Positions 34,888 to 42,566 of a DNA stretch of 64,000 nt are shown here, piece after piece (the stretch's first letter is position 1; every line of letters begins with the position of its first letter). This DNA comes from DASUAS01 sp963720765 (lineage in GTDB: Bacteria; Actinomycetota; Acidimicrobiia; IMCC26256; DASPTH01). Below the pieces are notes generated by a model. It was not told the origin of the DNA and made no database searches. It saw nothing but the letters and a program-made list of their open reading frames with translations. Location: positions 248,001 to 312,000 of the forward strand of contig CAVRGS010000011.1 in NCBI GenBank assembly GCA_963720765.1. Reading direction: 5' to 3'. The translations under genes were made by a program, and so were the position numbers.

Positions 34888-34897
34888 CCCTGGGGCC

Positions 34898-35320
34898 TCA
34901 CCACTTGGCGGCGATGTCCTCCAAGACGTCGCCGTGCCGGTGGATCACGCGCCAGCCTTCGGTCTCCCGCCGGTAGACCATCGTGGCCCGGAGCGTCATC
35001 CCGGGTTCGTCGTTGGCGTGTGAGTAGTGCTCGAGCTCGACGGTGATCGCGAGGTCACCGTCGAGCACGGTCACCAGGTTCTCTGCGCTCCAACCGTCGA
35101 AGCTCTGCGTCTGCGATGCGGCCACGAGCAGGTCGTTGATCGCCGGGAAGCCGGTTTGGTAGCCGCCGATGGCAGCCATGATCGACACGTCGTCGCGGCG
35201 CGACCACAGGTCGAGGAACGACTCGGGCTCGCCCTGGCTCTGGCGGGTGATGGCTGCATGGCACTGCTGGACGAATCCCTCGAGCTCGGCGGCGGGATCG
35301 GCGGCGGCAGACGGGGGCAT
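34898..35320 (-). CDS. SnoaL/ketosteroid-isomerase-like (DUF4440-type) protein
   Basis: 140 residues: LEGFVQQCHAAITRQSQGEP, ESFLDLWSRRDDVSIMAAIG, ENLVTVLDGDLAITVELEHY, MTLRATMVYRRETEGWRVIH, RHGDVLEDIA. This is the NTF2-fold pattern (helix, W-x-x-x-DDV, sheet, GWRV-x-H-x-H). AAGGAGA 5 bases before ATG 35320 is an excellent ribosome site. Function unknown; perhaps a small-molecule binder. Confidence 0.8.
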   Translation of the reverse strand: MPPSAAADPAAELEGFVQQCHAAITRQSQGEPESFLDLWSRRDDVSIMAAIGGYQTGFPAINDLLVAASQTQSFDGWSAENLVTVLDGDLAITVELEHYSHANDEPGMTLRATMVYRRETEGWRVIHRHGDVLEDIAAKW

Positions 35321-35413
35321 GCCGGTCTCCTTGGTGGTATCGAAGTGAGCAGACCGGTTCGGACCGTACTGCGCCGGATGAGCGCGAATCACGTACCGGA
35401 CGAACAGACGATG

Positions 35414-36025
35414 GCGAGGGGTCACGCGAGGGCTCACCGATCCGGAGTCGCGGGTGCGCGCGTCGTGGCTGCCACCTGGGTAGTACGACATCGAGGACGT
35501 CTGGCCGGTGCTCAGTGCCGAGCTCGCGCCCGACCTCCCCGTCGACACGTGGGCGTTCACCGTCGAAGGTCTCGTCGAGCGCCCGGTCACCTGGACATGG
35601 GACGAGATGCAGGCACTCCCACCATCGACCTACGACGGTGCCATCCACTGCGTCACCGCATGGTCGAAGCACGACATGCACTTCTCCGGTGTCTCGGTCG
35701 ACGTGCTGCTCGACTCGACGCCGCGGGCGTGGCGGCAACCGCGACCCATGTCGTCGCGTTCTGGCACACCGGCTACACGACCAACCTGCCACTCGCCGAC
35801 GACCGGTAGCGCGCGTGGATTGCGTTCACCGCCGACGGCGCTCCACTGCCCGTCGACCACGGTGGACCGGCGCGTCTCTTGGTCCCTCACCTCTACTTCT
35901 GGAAGAGCGCGAAGTGGGTCGCCGGCCTGACCGTGCTCGACCACGACGAACCCGGGTTCTGGGAGACACAGGGCTACCACAACCACGGTGACCCGTGGCG
36001 CGAGGAACGCTACGCCGGCGACTGA
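35414..36025 (+). pseudogene. Decayed copy of a sulfite-oxidase-like molybdopterin enzyme
   Basis: Reads like the intact gene at 52881-53537 (~90% identical residues over DVWPVLSAELAPDLPVDTWA...HFSGVSVDVLLD, including the Mo-ligand Cys in IHCVTAWSKHD). It is broken by TAG at 35481 (CAG in the intact copy), a frame change near 35730 and a second TAG at 35807 (within LPLADDR). The C-terminal half then reads on to TGA 36023-36025. Ordinary substitutions separate the two copies throughout, so this is genuine decay of a duplicate, not read error alone. Confidence 0.8.
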
Positions 36026-36072
36026 CGGCGCGGGGCGAGCCCGGCGTTGCCGAACCCGGCGGCGACTTCGAA

Positions 36073-36372
36073 TCAGGAGGTTTCGACTGCGCGCAGCACG
36101 AACTGCGGCGGCGATCCCGTGTCCTGTGCGTCGAAGACACGCGATCCGACGATCGCATCGACGCCGTCGGCGAGGAACACGGCCCCATCACCTCGGCGGA
36201 CGATCGTGTCACCCTCTTCCGGTTTGGCGACGAACTCGACGACCAGGGCGTGCACCGACTTCTCGTTCTTCGTCCGGCGGGGGAAGACGCGCACTCCGCC
36301 CGATTCGGGGAGGGCACGCTTCCCGCGTTCCGATGCGATGGTGGTGGCAGCCAGTTGCGTCAGCTCGAGCAT
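36073..36372 (-). CDS. HesB/IscA-like small protein without Cys
   Basis: 99 residues: MLELTQLAATTIASERGKRA, GVRVFPRRTKNEKSVHALVV, EFVAKPEEGDTIVRRGDGAV, FLADGVDAIVGSRVFDAQDT, GSPPQFVLR. The order (N-terminal helix, strands, E-x-GD-x-V, FL-x-x-x-x-A-x-x-L-x-x-x-x-L/D) is that of the HesB/IscA-like fold in actinobacteria. It has no Cys at all, so it cannot carry an Fe-S cluster through the usual three Cys. Flanked on both sides by debris. Confidence 0.6.
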   Translation of the reverse strand: MLELTQLAATTIASERGKRALPESGGVRVFPRRTKNEKSVHALVVEFVAKPEEGDTIVRRGDGAVFLADGVDAIVGSRVFDAQDTGSPPQFVLRAVETS

Positions 36373-36661
36373 CGTTCAGGACTCCCTCTTCTGGTCGAAT
36401 CACGTTCCGATGTCGCCCGGGGGCCGAGACCGTCCGGCCATTCGCCGGGCGAACAGGAGCCTCTCCAAGGGACGCGGCGAACACGTCGCGAACACGTTGC
36501 GTTCCGTTGACGGTCACTCCCGGTCGGCCGCGAGGCGTGTCTCCGCACCCGATGCGTTGAATGCCCGAATCGGTCGTCGACCGGGCGCAACCAGTCCGTC
36601 ACACGATCGCAGCATGGTGGGGAATGCTGACAAGACACACCCGCGACAGAGCGGAGTTCGC

Positions 36662-36911
36662 ATGCGAACCACCACACGGAACATCCGACATCGTCCGTGG
36701 ATCGCAGCGCTCATCGGGAGTGCGGCGGTCGCCGATCGCGATCGCGGTCGTCGTGTTCACTGCGTCCGATGCGGTCGGCGCGACGATCGGGATCATCGCG
36801 GTCCTCATGATCGTGGCGATCGCGCTCTCGATCTCCCGGCGCAACTGCGACCCAGGAGATCGAGGCGCGAGCGATGCGCAGTGCACCCCACCGCCGATGA
36901 AGGCACGCTGA
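36662..36911 (+). CDS. Small membrane protein, one frame break
   Basis: MRTTTRNIRHRPWIAALIGS then, after a break near 36728, SPIAIAVVVFTASDAVGATI and GIIAVLMIVAIALSISRRN. Two hydrophobic segments and a Cys/Pro-rich tail, ~83 residues. GCGGAG precedes ATG 36662 at good distance. Lies within debris, so it may be a remnant too. Confidence 0.4.
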
Positions 36912-36921
36912 CGAACCAGCC

Positions 36922-37050
36922 CGGCCAGAGGGGTCCGTCTGCGGTGAATCCCGCGGGTTCACCCCACGGTTCCGGAAGGTCACCTCACGCGCCGGTTTCC
37001 TCGTCGAGACGAGCGAACGGACGACGGAGATCGTCGACATCGGCGCCGAA
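36922..37050 (-). pseudogene. Chimeric scar: nitroreductase 3' end joined to an LLM-gene fragment
   Basis: 36922-36997 matches 43873-43949 almost perfectly (one base missing), i.e. the last ~25 codons of the nitroreductase (PAREVTFRN...). Directly after it, 36997-37040 resembles 44826-44870, an inner part of the LLM gene (DVDDLRRPFARLDEE versus DVDDLRRLSARLDEE), at lower identity. In the intact locus these pieces are ~870 bases apart, so the scar records a deletion or recombination. Confidence 0.65.
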
Positions 37051-37348
37051 CGCGTCGTGGGCCAGTCGGCGCGTCCGTCGGCCACCGGTGTCTAGACGAC
37101 GCCCGCCCTCGTACCTCCGTCGCGTCCGACGAACGCGACCTCGGCGTGGAGCGGACCACGGTCCCACTCCACGTCGCCCTCGCCCTCACCGGTCTGCCCC
37201 GTCCGGTGCCGGTCAGGAACGTCTCGAACGTGCCTCGTCGATGCCCGACGACTCGCAGCCCTCGTGCAGCTCGCGGATCGCCTGCGAGCTGCTCGACGTG
37301 AGTGTCGTGGATCACTCGGCCCAGGATGCCCGGTGACGGCACGGTGCG
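37051..37348. other. Stretch with no recognisable gene
   Basis: All frames are short or lack any family resemblance. The minus frame reads PGILGRVIHDTHVEQLAGDP and GHRRGTFETFLTGTG, which could be debris of a further enzyme but matches nothing I know. It joins the remnants to the left. Confidence 0.4.
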
Positions 37349-37996
37349 TCAGCGGCGCCAGAAGAGGAGGTGGGTGACGCCGCTGCGCGGGCTCGGCACG
37401 ATGTCGAGCTCGAAGCGGTCGAGCAGCTCCTCGTGGGACGTCCAGAGGCGTTCACCGCGCTCGATGTCGACCGGCGCAACGACGATGTGCATCGCGTCGA
37501 CGAGATCGGCGTCGAGGAACTCGCGCACCGTTGCCACGCCGCCACCGAGGCGCACGTCCTTGCCGTCGGCCGCTTCCTTCGCGTGACGCAGCGCGTCCTC
37601 GGGCGTGGTGTCGATGAAGTGGAACGTCGTGTCGGACAACGAGAACGACGGACGCACGTGGTGCGTGAGCACGAACACCGGAGTGTGGAACGGTGGCTCG
37701 TCGCCCCACCATCCCTTCCACTCCTCGTCGGGCCACTCGCCGCGCACCGGACCGAACTTGTTGCGACCCATGATCTCGGCGCCGATGTTGTTGACGAAGT
37801 CGCGGGTGAAGAAGTCGTCGAGGCCGCGTGTGCCGCCGGGGTCGGTGCGGTTCGGCCAGCTCGCGGTGGCGCCCGCCCACGACATCAGCTCCATCGGATT
37901 GGCGGACCCGAACGGCCGCTCGAGGGTCTGGCCTTCGCCGGCGCCGAAGCCGTCGCGCGACACCGCGAAGTTCTGCACCTTCAACAGCTGGGTCAT
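37349..37996 (-). CDS. Dihydrofolate-reductase/RibD C-terminal family protein
   Basis: 215 residues: LLKVQNFAVSRDGFGAGEGQ, NNIGAEIMGRNKFGPVRGEW, TPVFVLTHHVRPSFSLSDTT, GKDVRLGGGVATVREFLDAD, LVDAMHIVVAPVDIERGERL. This is the RibD_C/DHFR-fold pattern (VLTHH, R-GGG, F-x-x-LVDAMH). Actinobacterial members are paralogues of RibD without the deaminase, and probably reduce a small molecule with NADPH. Coupled: ATG 37996 shares one base with the upstream TGA. Confidence 0.85.
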   Translation of the reverse strand: MTQLLKVQNFAVSRDGFGAGEGQTLERPFGSANPMELMSWAGATASWPNRTDPGGTRGLDDFFTRDFVNNIGAEIMGRNKFGPVRGEWPDEEWKGWWGDEPPFHTPVFVLTHHVRPSFSLSDTTFHFIDTTPEDALRHAKEAADGKDVRLGGGVATVREFLDADLVDAMHIVVAPVDIERGERLWTSHEELLDRFELDIVPSPRSGVTHLLFWRR

Positions 37997-38454
37997 CAGA
38001 GCGTCTCCTCGAGTTGCTTCAGCAGTCCGATGGTTCCTTCTTCACGACTCGCGTGCGCGGCCTCGCCGTCCTCGAAGTACGCGCCCTGTTCGGTGAACAC
38101 GATGCGCGTCGCCGCACCGCCGTCGACGGGGTCGAGCTCGATCGTGGTCACCGACACCGAGAGGCGCACGTCGTCGTGGTACATGACGTACGAGTAGACG
38201 ATCTGCGAGTCGGGCTCGATCACGTGGTAGTCGGCTTCGAAGCGGCTGCTCCACTCCCCCGGCACCTCACCGGCGGTGGTCTCATGACCCCCTTCGCGGA
38301 AGTCGAAGGCGAGGTCCGTCGGCGTCCAGTCGTCGGGACCGTGGAACCACCGCGCCTTCAGCTCCGGATCGGCGAACGCGGCGAACACGCGGGCCGGCGG
38401 CGCCGGGAAGGTTCGTTCCACGGAGAACGAAGCGTGGGTGATGGGCGTGGTCAT
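37996..38454 (-). CDS. SRPBCC/AHSA1 family protein
   Basis: 152 residues: HASFSVERTFPAPPARVFAA, FADPELKARWFHGPDDWTPT, HVIEPDSQIVYSYVMYHDDV, RLSVSVTTIELDPVDGGAAT, TEQGAYFEDGEAA. A clear AHSA1 domain, of the subtype (ARWF-x-GP...FDFREGGHE) that is regularly found after an ArsR gene. ATG 38454 overlaps the ArsR stop in ATGA. Middle gene of the ArsR-SRPBCC-RibD_C operon. Confidence 0.88.
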   Translation of the reverse strand: MTTPITHASFSVERTFPAPPARVFAAFADPELKARWFHGPDDWTPTDLAFDFREGGHETTAGEVPGEWSSRFEADYHVIEPDSQIVYSYVMYHDDVRLSVSVTTIELDPVDGGAATRIVFTEQGAYFEDGEAAHASREEGTIGLLKQLEETL

Positions 38455-38797
38455 GGGGTTGCTCCTCGTCTGCGAGTCGTTGGTTCGGGCGTCGGCTCGG
38501 CCAGTACCGCGGCGAGGCGGTCGAGCTGCCGCTCGACGCGCGGTGCGTCGCGCGGCCAGCCACGCCTCCGCGGCGCGGAGACCGGCGGGGTCGACCTGCA
38601 CCGTGCGCACACGCCCGATCTTCTGCGTGGTCACGAGGCCCGCCGACCTCGAGCACCTGCACGTGTTGGACGACGGCGGCGAGGGTCATGGCGAACGGCC
38701 GCGCGAGCTCGCTCACCGATGCGGGGCCGTCACAGAGCCGTTCGACGACGGCTCGGCGGGTCGGATCGGCGAGCGCCTGGAAGGCCTGGTCGAGCAT
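38451..38797 (-). CDS. ArsR family regulator, two frame breaks
   Basis: Across breaks near 38640 (one extra G) and 38548 it reads MLDQAFQALADPTRRAVVER, LCDGPASVSELARPFAMTLA, AVVQHVQVLEVGGLVTTQKI, GRVRTVQVDPAGLRAAEAWL and VERQLDRLAAVLAEPTPEP. This is the ArsR subtype linked to AHSA1 genes. ATG 38797 agrees with the family start. A perfect dyad at 38831-38846 lies 34 bases upstream. Confidence 0.8.
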
Positions 38798-38830
38798 GCC
38801 GGCCCAGCATGACGGAGCCGACCCCAATAG

Positions 38831-38846
38831 TCAAGTAGTTACTTGA
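38831..38846. promoter_or_regulatory. Perfect ArsR-type operator
   Basis: TCAAGTA-GT-TACTTGA, 7-bp perfect arms with a 2-base centre, 34 bases upstream of the ArsR start. TCAAG...CTTGA dyads are typical of ArsR proteins that regulate AHSA1 genes. It is the best dyad beside a regulator in the window, and AT-rich against a GC-rich background. Confidence 0.75.
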
Positions 38847-38903
38847 GTATCGCAGGGCGTCGGTGACGCGGGCCCAGGTGATGGCCACGTGGTCTGCCAA
38901 CAT

Positions 38904-38923
38904 CTCCGGACCCCGTACCGGAG
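38904..38923 (+). promoter_or_regulatory. Hairpin masking the ribosome site of the first M23-like gene
   Basis: CTCCGG (38904-38909), 8-base loop, CCGGAG (38918-38923). The right arm contains most of the GGAGG Shine-Dalgarno (38920-38924), 6 bases before ATG 38930. Folding would reduce translation. Confidence 0.4.
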
Positions 38924-38929
38924 GACCCC

Positions 38930-40126
38930 ATGGCAACGCAGCCGCCAGGCGCCCGCGGCATCCGTCGCGTGGTGAGCATGCACCTCGTCATCGCCTGCGC
39001 TCTCATCGCCGCGTCCGCTGCCGCGAACGCCGCAACCGACGCCACCAGACACCAGAAGATCACCGCGATCTCAGTGCAACCGCTCCACGAGGCGCAGGTC
39101 GTGCGCGGCGACGACGGCATGGACCACATCGAGTACGACCTCCTCGTCGTCAGCGTGTTCGACGCTCCGGTGACGCTGTCGAGCGTGACCGCCATCAGTC
39201 CCACCGGGAAGGAACTCGCGACCGTCGACGGCGACACGCTCGCCGCGGCGACGCAGGAGCTCTTCTCGCACCGGGCAATCCCTGCGGTGCCGCCGTCGGG
39301 CGCGGTCTCGGTCGAGGTCGACGTGGCGGTGAAGCCCGGCACCGCGCCCGCACGATTGACGAACAGGATCGCGTACACCGTCCCGGCCGACGCGCCGAGC
39401 GCGCCGCTCGTCGGCGCGACGGAGATCGACGGCCCGGAGGTGAAGGTCGATCGCAGTGCGGCGTTTGTGATCCGACGGCCACCACTCGAAGGTGACGGCT
39501 GGCTCGCCACCAGCGCGTGCTGTCAACCCAACGCCCACCGCGACCTCCGGCTCGCGATCGACGGTCTGCGCATCGAGACCGGCGAGACGTTCGCGGTCGA
39601 CTGGGGCCAGGTGAAGGGCGACCGGCTCTACGAGGGTGATGGTTCCACCAACGAGCAGCACCACGCGTTCGGGGCGAACGTGCTGGCGATCGCCGACGGC
39701 ACCGTCGTGGCGGTCCACGACGGCGAGCCCGAGGAGACACCGGGCGAGCCGCAGCTCGCGAGCAGTGTCGAGGGCGTCGGCGGCAACAAGGTGATCCTCA
39801 AGGTCGGGCCGAAGGTGTACGCGGCGTACGAGCACCTGCAGCCCAACACCCTGACGGTGAAGGTCGGCGACACCGTGAAGGCGGGCGCGGTGATCGCCAA
39901 GCTCGGGAACAGCGGTCCCTCCACCGGCGCGCACCTGCACTTCGGGCTCCTCGACCGCCCCGACGTCCTGACCGGGCGCAGCCTGCCGTTCGTCTTCGAT
40001 CGCTCCACGCTGGCCGGCACCGTCGACCTCGCCACCGCCGAGGGCGACACGCTGGTGGTCACGCCGGAGTCACGGACGATCCGCAACGCGTACCCGCTGT
40101 GGGGCAGCATCCAGGACTTCGGGTAG
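38930..40126 (+). CDS. Exported M23-like (LytM-fold) protein, paralogue A
   Basis: 398 residues. Signal peptide MHLVIACALIAASAAANAAT (after a 16-residue lead), then an Ig-like region (EYDLLVVSVFDAPVTLSSVT), the motif GWLATSACCQPNAHRD, ETFAVDWGQV, and the C-terminal LytM part NVLAIADGTVVAVHDG...VKVGDTVKAGAVIAKLGNSG, PSTGAHLHFGL with the HxH metal motif. The usual first metal motif H-x3-D is not present; an H (HRD) and a D (FAVDW) lie ~22 residues apart. Probable envelope endopeptidase or amidase-activator, with two paralogues nearby. Confidence 0.8.
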   Translation: MATQPPGARGIRRVVSMHLVIACALIAASAAANAATDATRHQKITAISVQPLHEAQVVRGDDGMDHIEYDLLVVSVFDAPVTLSSVTAISPTGKELATVDGDTLAAATQELFSHRAIPAVPPSGAVSVEVDVAVKPGTAPARLTNRIAYTVPADAPSAPLVGATEIDGPEVKVDRSAAFVIRRPPLEGDGWLATSACCQPNAHRDLRLAIDGLRIETGETFAVDWGQVKGDRLYEGDGSTNEQHHAFGANVLAIADGTVVAVHDGEPEETPGEPQLASSVEGVGGNKVILKVGPKVYAAYEHLQPNTLTVKVGDTVKAGAVIAKLGNSGPSTGAHLHFGLLDRPDVLTGRSLPFVFDRSTLAGTVDLATAEGDTLVVTPESRTIRNAYPLWGSIQDFG

Positions 40127-40138
40127 CCGGTGACGCCA

Positions 40139-41389
40139 CTATCGAACCGCGGGGAAGTCGACCACGTTGTTCGCGAGCGGCAGCTCGTTGCGCCGTGGGC
40201 CGGGTGACGGCTCGCCGACCAGCTCCGAGTCGGTCAGGGTGCCCGTGACGGTGAACCGCGGGAACACGTACGGCACGTTCTCGGCCGCGAGCATGTTCCG
40301 GGAGCGTCCGAGCTGGAAGTGGAGATGGGGGGCCAGCGAGTTCCCCGAGCTGCCGAGCTCGGCGAGCTGCTGACCCTGCTTCACCGTGTCGCCGACCTTC
40401 ACCACGGTGGAGCCGGGTTTGTTGTGCAGGTAGAACGCGAAGAGGTGGGGCGCGATGCGGAGGACCACCACGTTCCCACCCACGTCATTGGGCGAGAGGC
40501 CCTCGTCGCCGCCGGGCAGGGCCCCGGGCCCGGTGTCAGGCACGTCGTCACTCACCTTCACCACCGTGCCGTCGGCCACTGAGAGGAGGGGTTGGCCGTA
40601 GGCCAGGTAGTCCTCGTTCTTCGTGCCGTCGGTGCCCGGTTCGAGCACGACGTCGTCGCTCACCGCACCGCCCGGCCCGAGATCGGGCGTGACCTGCCCG
40701 AAGTCGATGGCGAAGCGCTCGGTCGCGTTGATCGCACCGTCGACGGGGAGCTGTGCACCGCGGTGGCCGTTGACGACGTCGCAGCATCCGTATCCCATCA
40801 CCCATCCGCGTCCCGCGACCGGCGCGCCGAGCCGGACCGCATCCTGCTTCGACGTCGCCACGCGTCCGCCCACTTCGGTCGCAGTGGGCGGGAAGAGCGC
40901 GACGCGCGCGGCCGGCGCATCGGCGGGCGGGCTGAACGTCGCCGAGATCCGGTGCGTGACCGAACGGGGAATCGACGCGCGGCTGGGATACACGTCCTCG
41001 AGGACGAGGAGGGCCGTGCCGCCCGGCGGGATCCCGGTGGCGGGCATTCCTGACAGGGTCAGATCGGGCACGACCATCGCGAGAGGCCGGAGCTGCTCCG
41101 GAGACCACGACGTCACGACGCGGCCATCGGGCGCGAGCGTCTCGAGCGACGTCACCACCGCGGGGTCCGGGTGGTAGTTGAGCACCGACAGCTCGTAGGC
41201 GACGTGGTACTTGTCGTCCGAGCCCTTCACGGGAATCGGGTCGGCGCCCACCGTGGTGATGACCAGCGGGGTGATCTCGTCCTCGGCCGCGCTTGCGGCC
41301 GACGCGCTCGAGGGCTCCCCGCCGACGAGCGCGAACACGACGACGATCGCCGCGAGCAGCGCTGCGATCGACGCGCGTCGCTCAGCCAA
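40139..41389 (-). CDS. Exported M23-like protein, paralogue B
   Basis: 416 residues with TTG 41389, overlapping the stop of the serine-hydrolase-like gene by 8 bases. An N-terminal hydrophobic export signal (SIAALLAAIVVVFALVGGEP) is followed by the same layout as paralogue A: YELSVLNYHPDPAVVTSLET, GWVMGYGCCDVVNGHRG, ERFAIDFGQV, PLLSVADGTVVKVSDDVPD, VKVGDTVKQGQQLAELGSSG, LAPHLHFQLGRSR. TTG is a weak start; an ATG in this frame at 41449 would lie deep in the upstream gene. Convergent with paralogue A. Confidence 0.75.
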   Translation of the reverse strand: MAERRASIAALLAAIVVVFALVGGEPSSASAASAAEDEITPLVITTVGADPIPVKGSDDKYHVAYELSVLNYHPDPAVVTSLETLAPDGRVVTSWSPEQLRPLAMVVPDLTLSGMPATGIPPGGTALLVLEDVYPSRASIPRSVTHRISATFSPPADAPAARVALFPPTATEVGGRVATSKQDAVRLGAPVAGRGWVMGYGCCDVVNGHRGAQLPVDGAINATERFAIDFGQVTPDLGPGGAVSDDVVLEPGTDGTKNEDYLAYGQPLLSVADGTVVKVSDDVPDTGPGALPGGDEGLSPNDVGGNVVVLRIAPHLFAFYLHNKPGSTVVKVGDTVKQGQQLAELGSSGNSLAPHLHFQLGRSRNMLAAENVPYVFPRFTVTGTLTDSELVGEPSPGPRRNELPLANNVVDFPAVR

Positions 41390-42507
41390 GATCGATGGGG
41401 TCCGTGCTGACGACGTCGGCGATGCGCTGACTGATGATCTGCGACGCATTGGAGTCCTCGGGGTTGCCGGGTGCGGCGGTGGACCACACGACGATCGTCA
41501 AGGAGGGCTGGCGGTGTTGCGCGGTGAACCCCATGTAGCCGTTGAGGCTGGGGTTGCCGAGGATCCAGCCCCCGCTCACCAACGAGCCCCACGCGAAGTA
41601 CTTCGTGCTCCCCGGGGTCGCGGGCGCCAGCGATTCCTTCGCGTCGGCGCGGTCGAGCAGCGCGCCGCGGTTCAGCGCGCGGAGCCACTTCCCCAGATCG
41701 GTGACCGACGCGTTCATCCCGCCGTCGAAGCCCCACGTCGGATCCCAGTACGTCGAGTCCTCGTACACGCCGCGCTGGTTGGTGAACGCGTGGAACGCGG
41801 GCTGCTCGATCGCGTTGTTCTGGTGGGCGGCGCTGGCGGTCATCTGCAGCGGCTTGAAGACACGGGCAGCCATGAGGTCGTCGAGCGACTGGCCCGACGC
41901 CTGCTCGAGGACCTGCACCAGGGCGGCGATCTCGGTGTGGGAGTAGGCGAAGCGGGTCCCCGGCTCGAAGAGCGGCGGACGGTTCTGGGCATAGCCCAGC
42001 AGCTCGTCGAACGTGTAGCCGGTGAACGGGTTGGCCGCGACCCTGGCGAGGAACTCGGGGTCGGTGACGTAGTCGGGGGTCCCTCCGGTGCTGTTGGCCA
42101 GCATCCGCGGGGTGATGCGATCCGCGTTCACGAGGTCGGGCACGTACTTGCTCACGGGCGCGTCGAGGTCGACCTTGCCTTCCGCCCCGAGTTGCAGCAG
42201 CACGGTGCCGAGCATCGCCTCCATCGGTTGGCCGACGCGCACCCGCGCGTCGACGGCGGTCGGTGGTTGCACCGACGGCGCGTCGATCGCGCCCCTGACG
42301 ATCCGATGGTCGCCGTCCCAGACCCCGTAGACCACCGACTGCAGCGCCAGCTCGGGGATGGCCTTCTTCACGATGGCGGTGATCTGTCGCGCGCGGGTCG
42401 ACGTTCGCACGAGTGGTCAGCGCTGGCGATTCGGTGGTCGCGCCCGCAACGACTGCACCGACCGACACGACAACGAGTGCAATCACGACAGTCGCCGCTC
42501 TTCGCAT
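41382..42507 (-). CDS. Exported class-C beta-lactamase-fold protein lacking the SxxK motif
   Basis: ~375 residues: signal peptide MRRAATVVIALVVVSVGAVV, then ARQITAIVKKAIPELALQSV, VRVGQPMEAMLGTVLLQLGA, EGKVDLDAPVSKYVPDLVNA, DRITPRMLANSTGGTPDYVT, FAYSHTEIAALVQVLEQASG, MTASAAHQNNAIEQPAFHAF. The fold is that of serine hydrolases, but the position of SxxK reads QPME and Y-x-N reads YSH. It is probably not a hydrolase, or uses other residues. One break near 42392 is repaired by restoring a CG. It overlaps paralogue B by 8 bases. Confidence 0.75.
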
Positions 42508-42566
42508 CAAAGGAAGATAGTGCATCACACGACGCGTAGATTCACCCGATCCCAACGACGTGCGAG

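Noticed and set aside
15673..35809. TAG codons inside genes read as pyrrolysine or other recoding
   Set aside because: Other genes in the window end normally at TAG (for example 634, 40126 and 43838), and no recoding genes or signals are visible.
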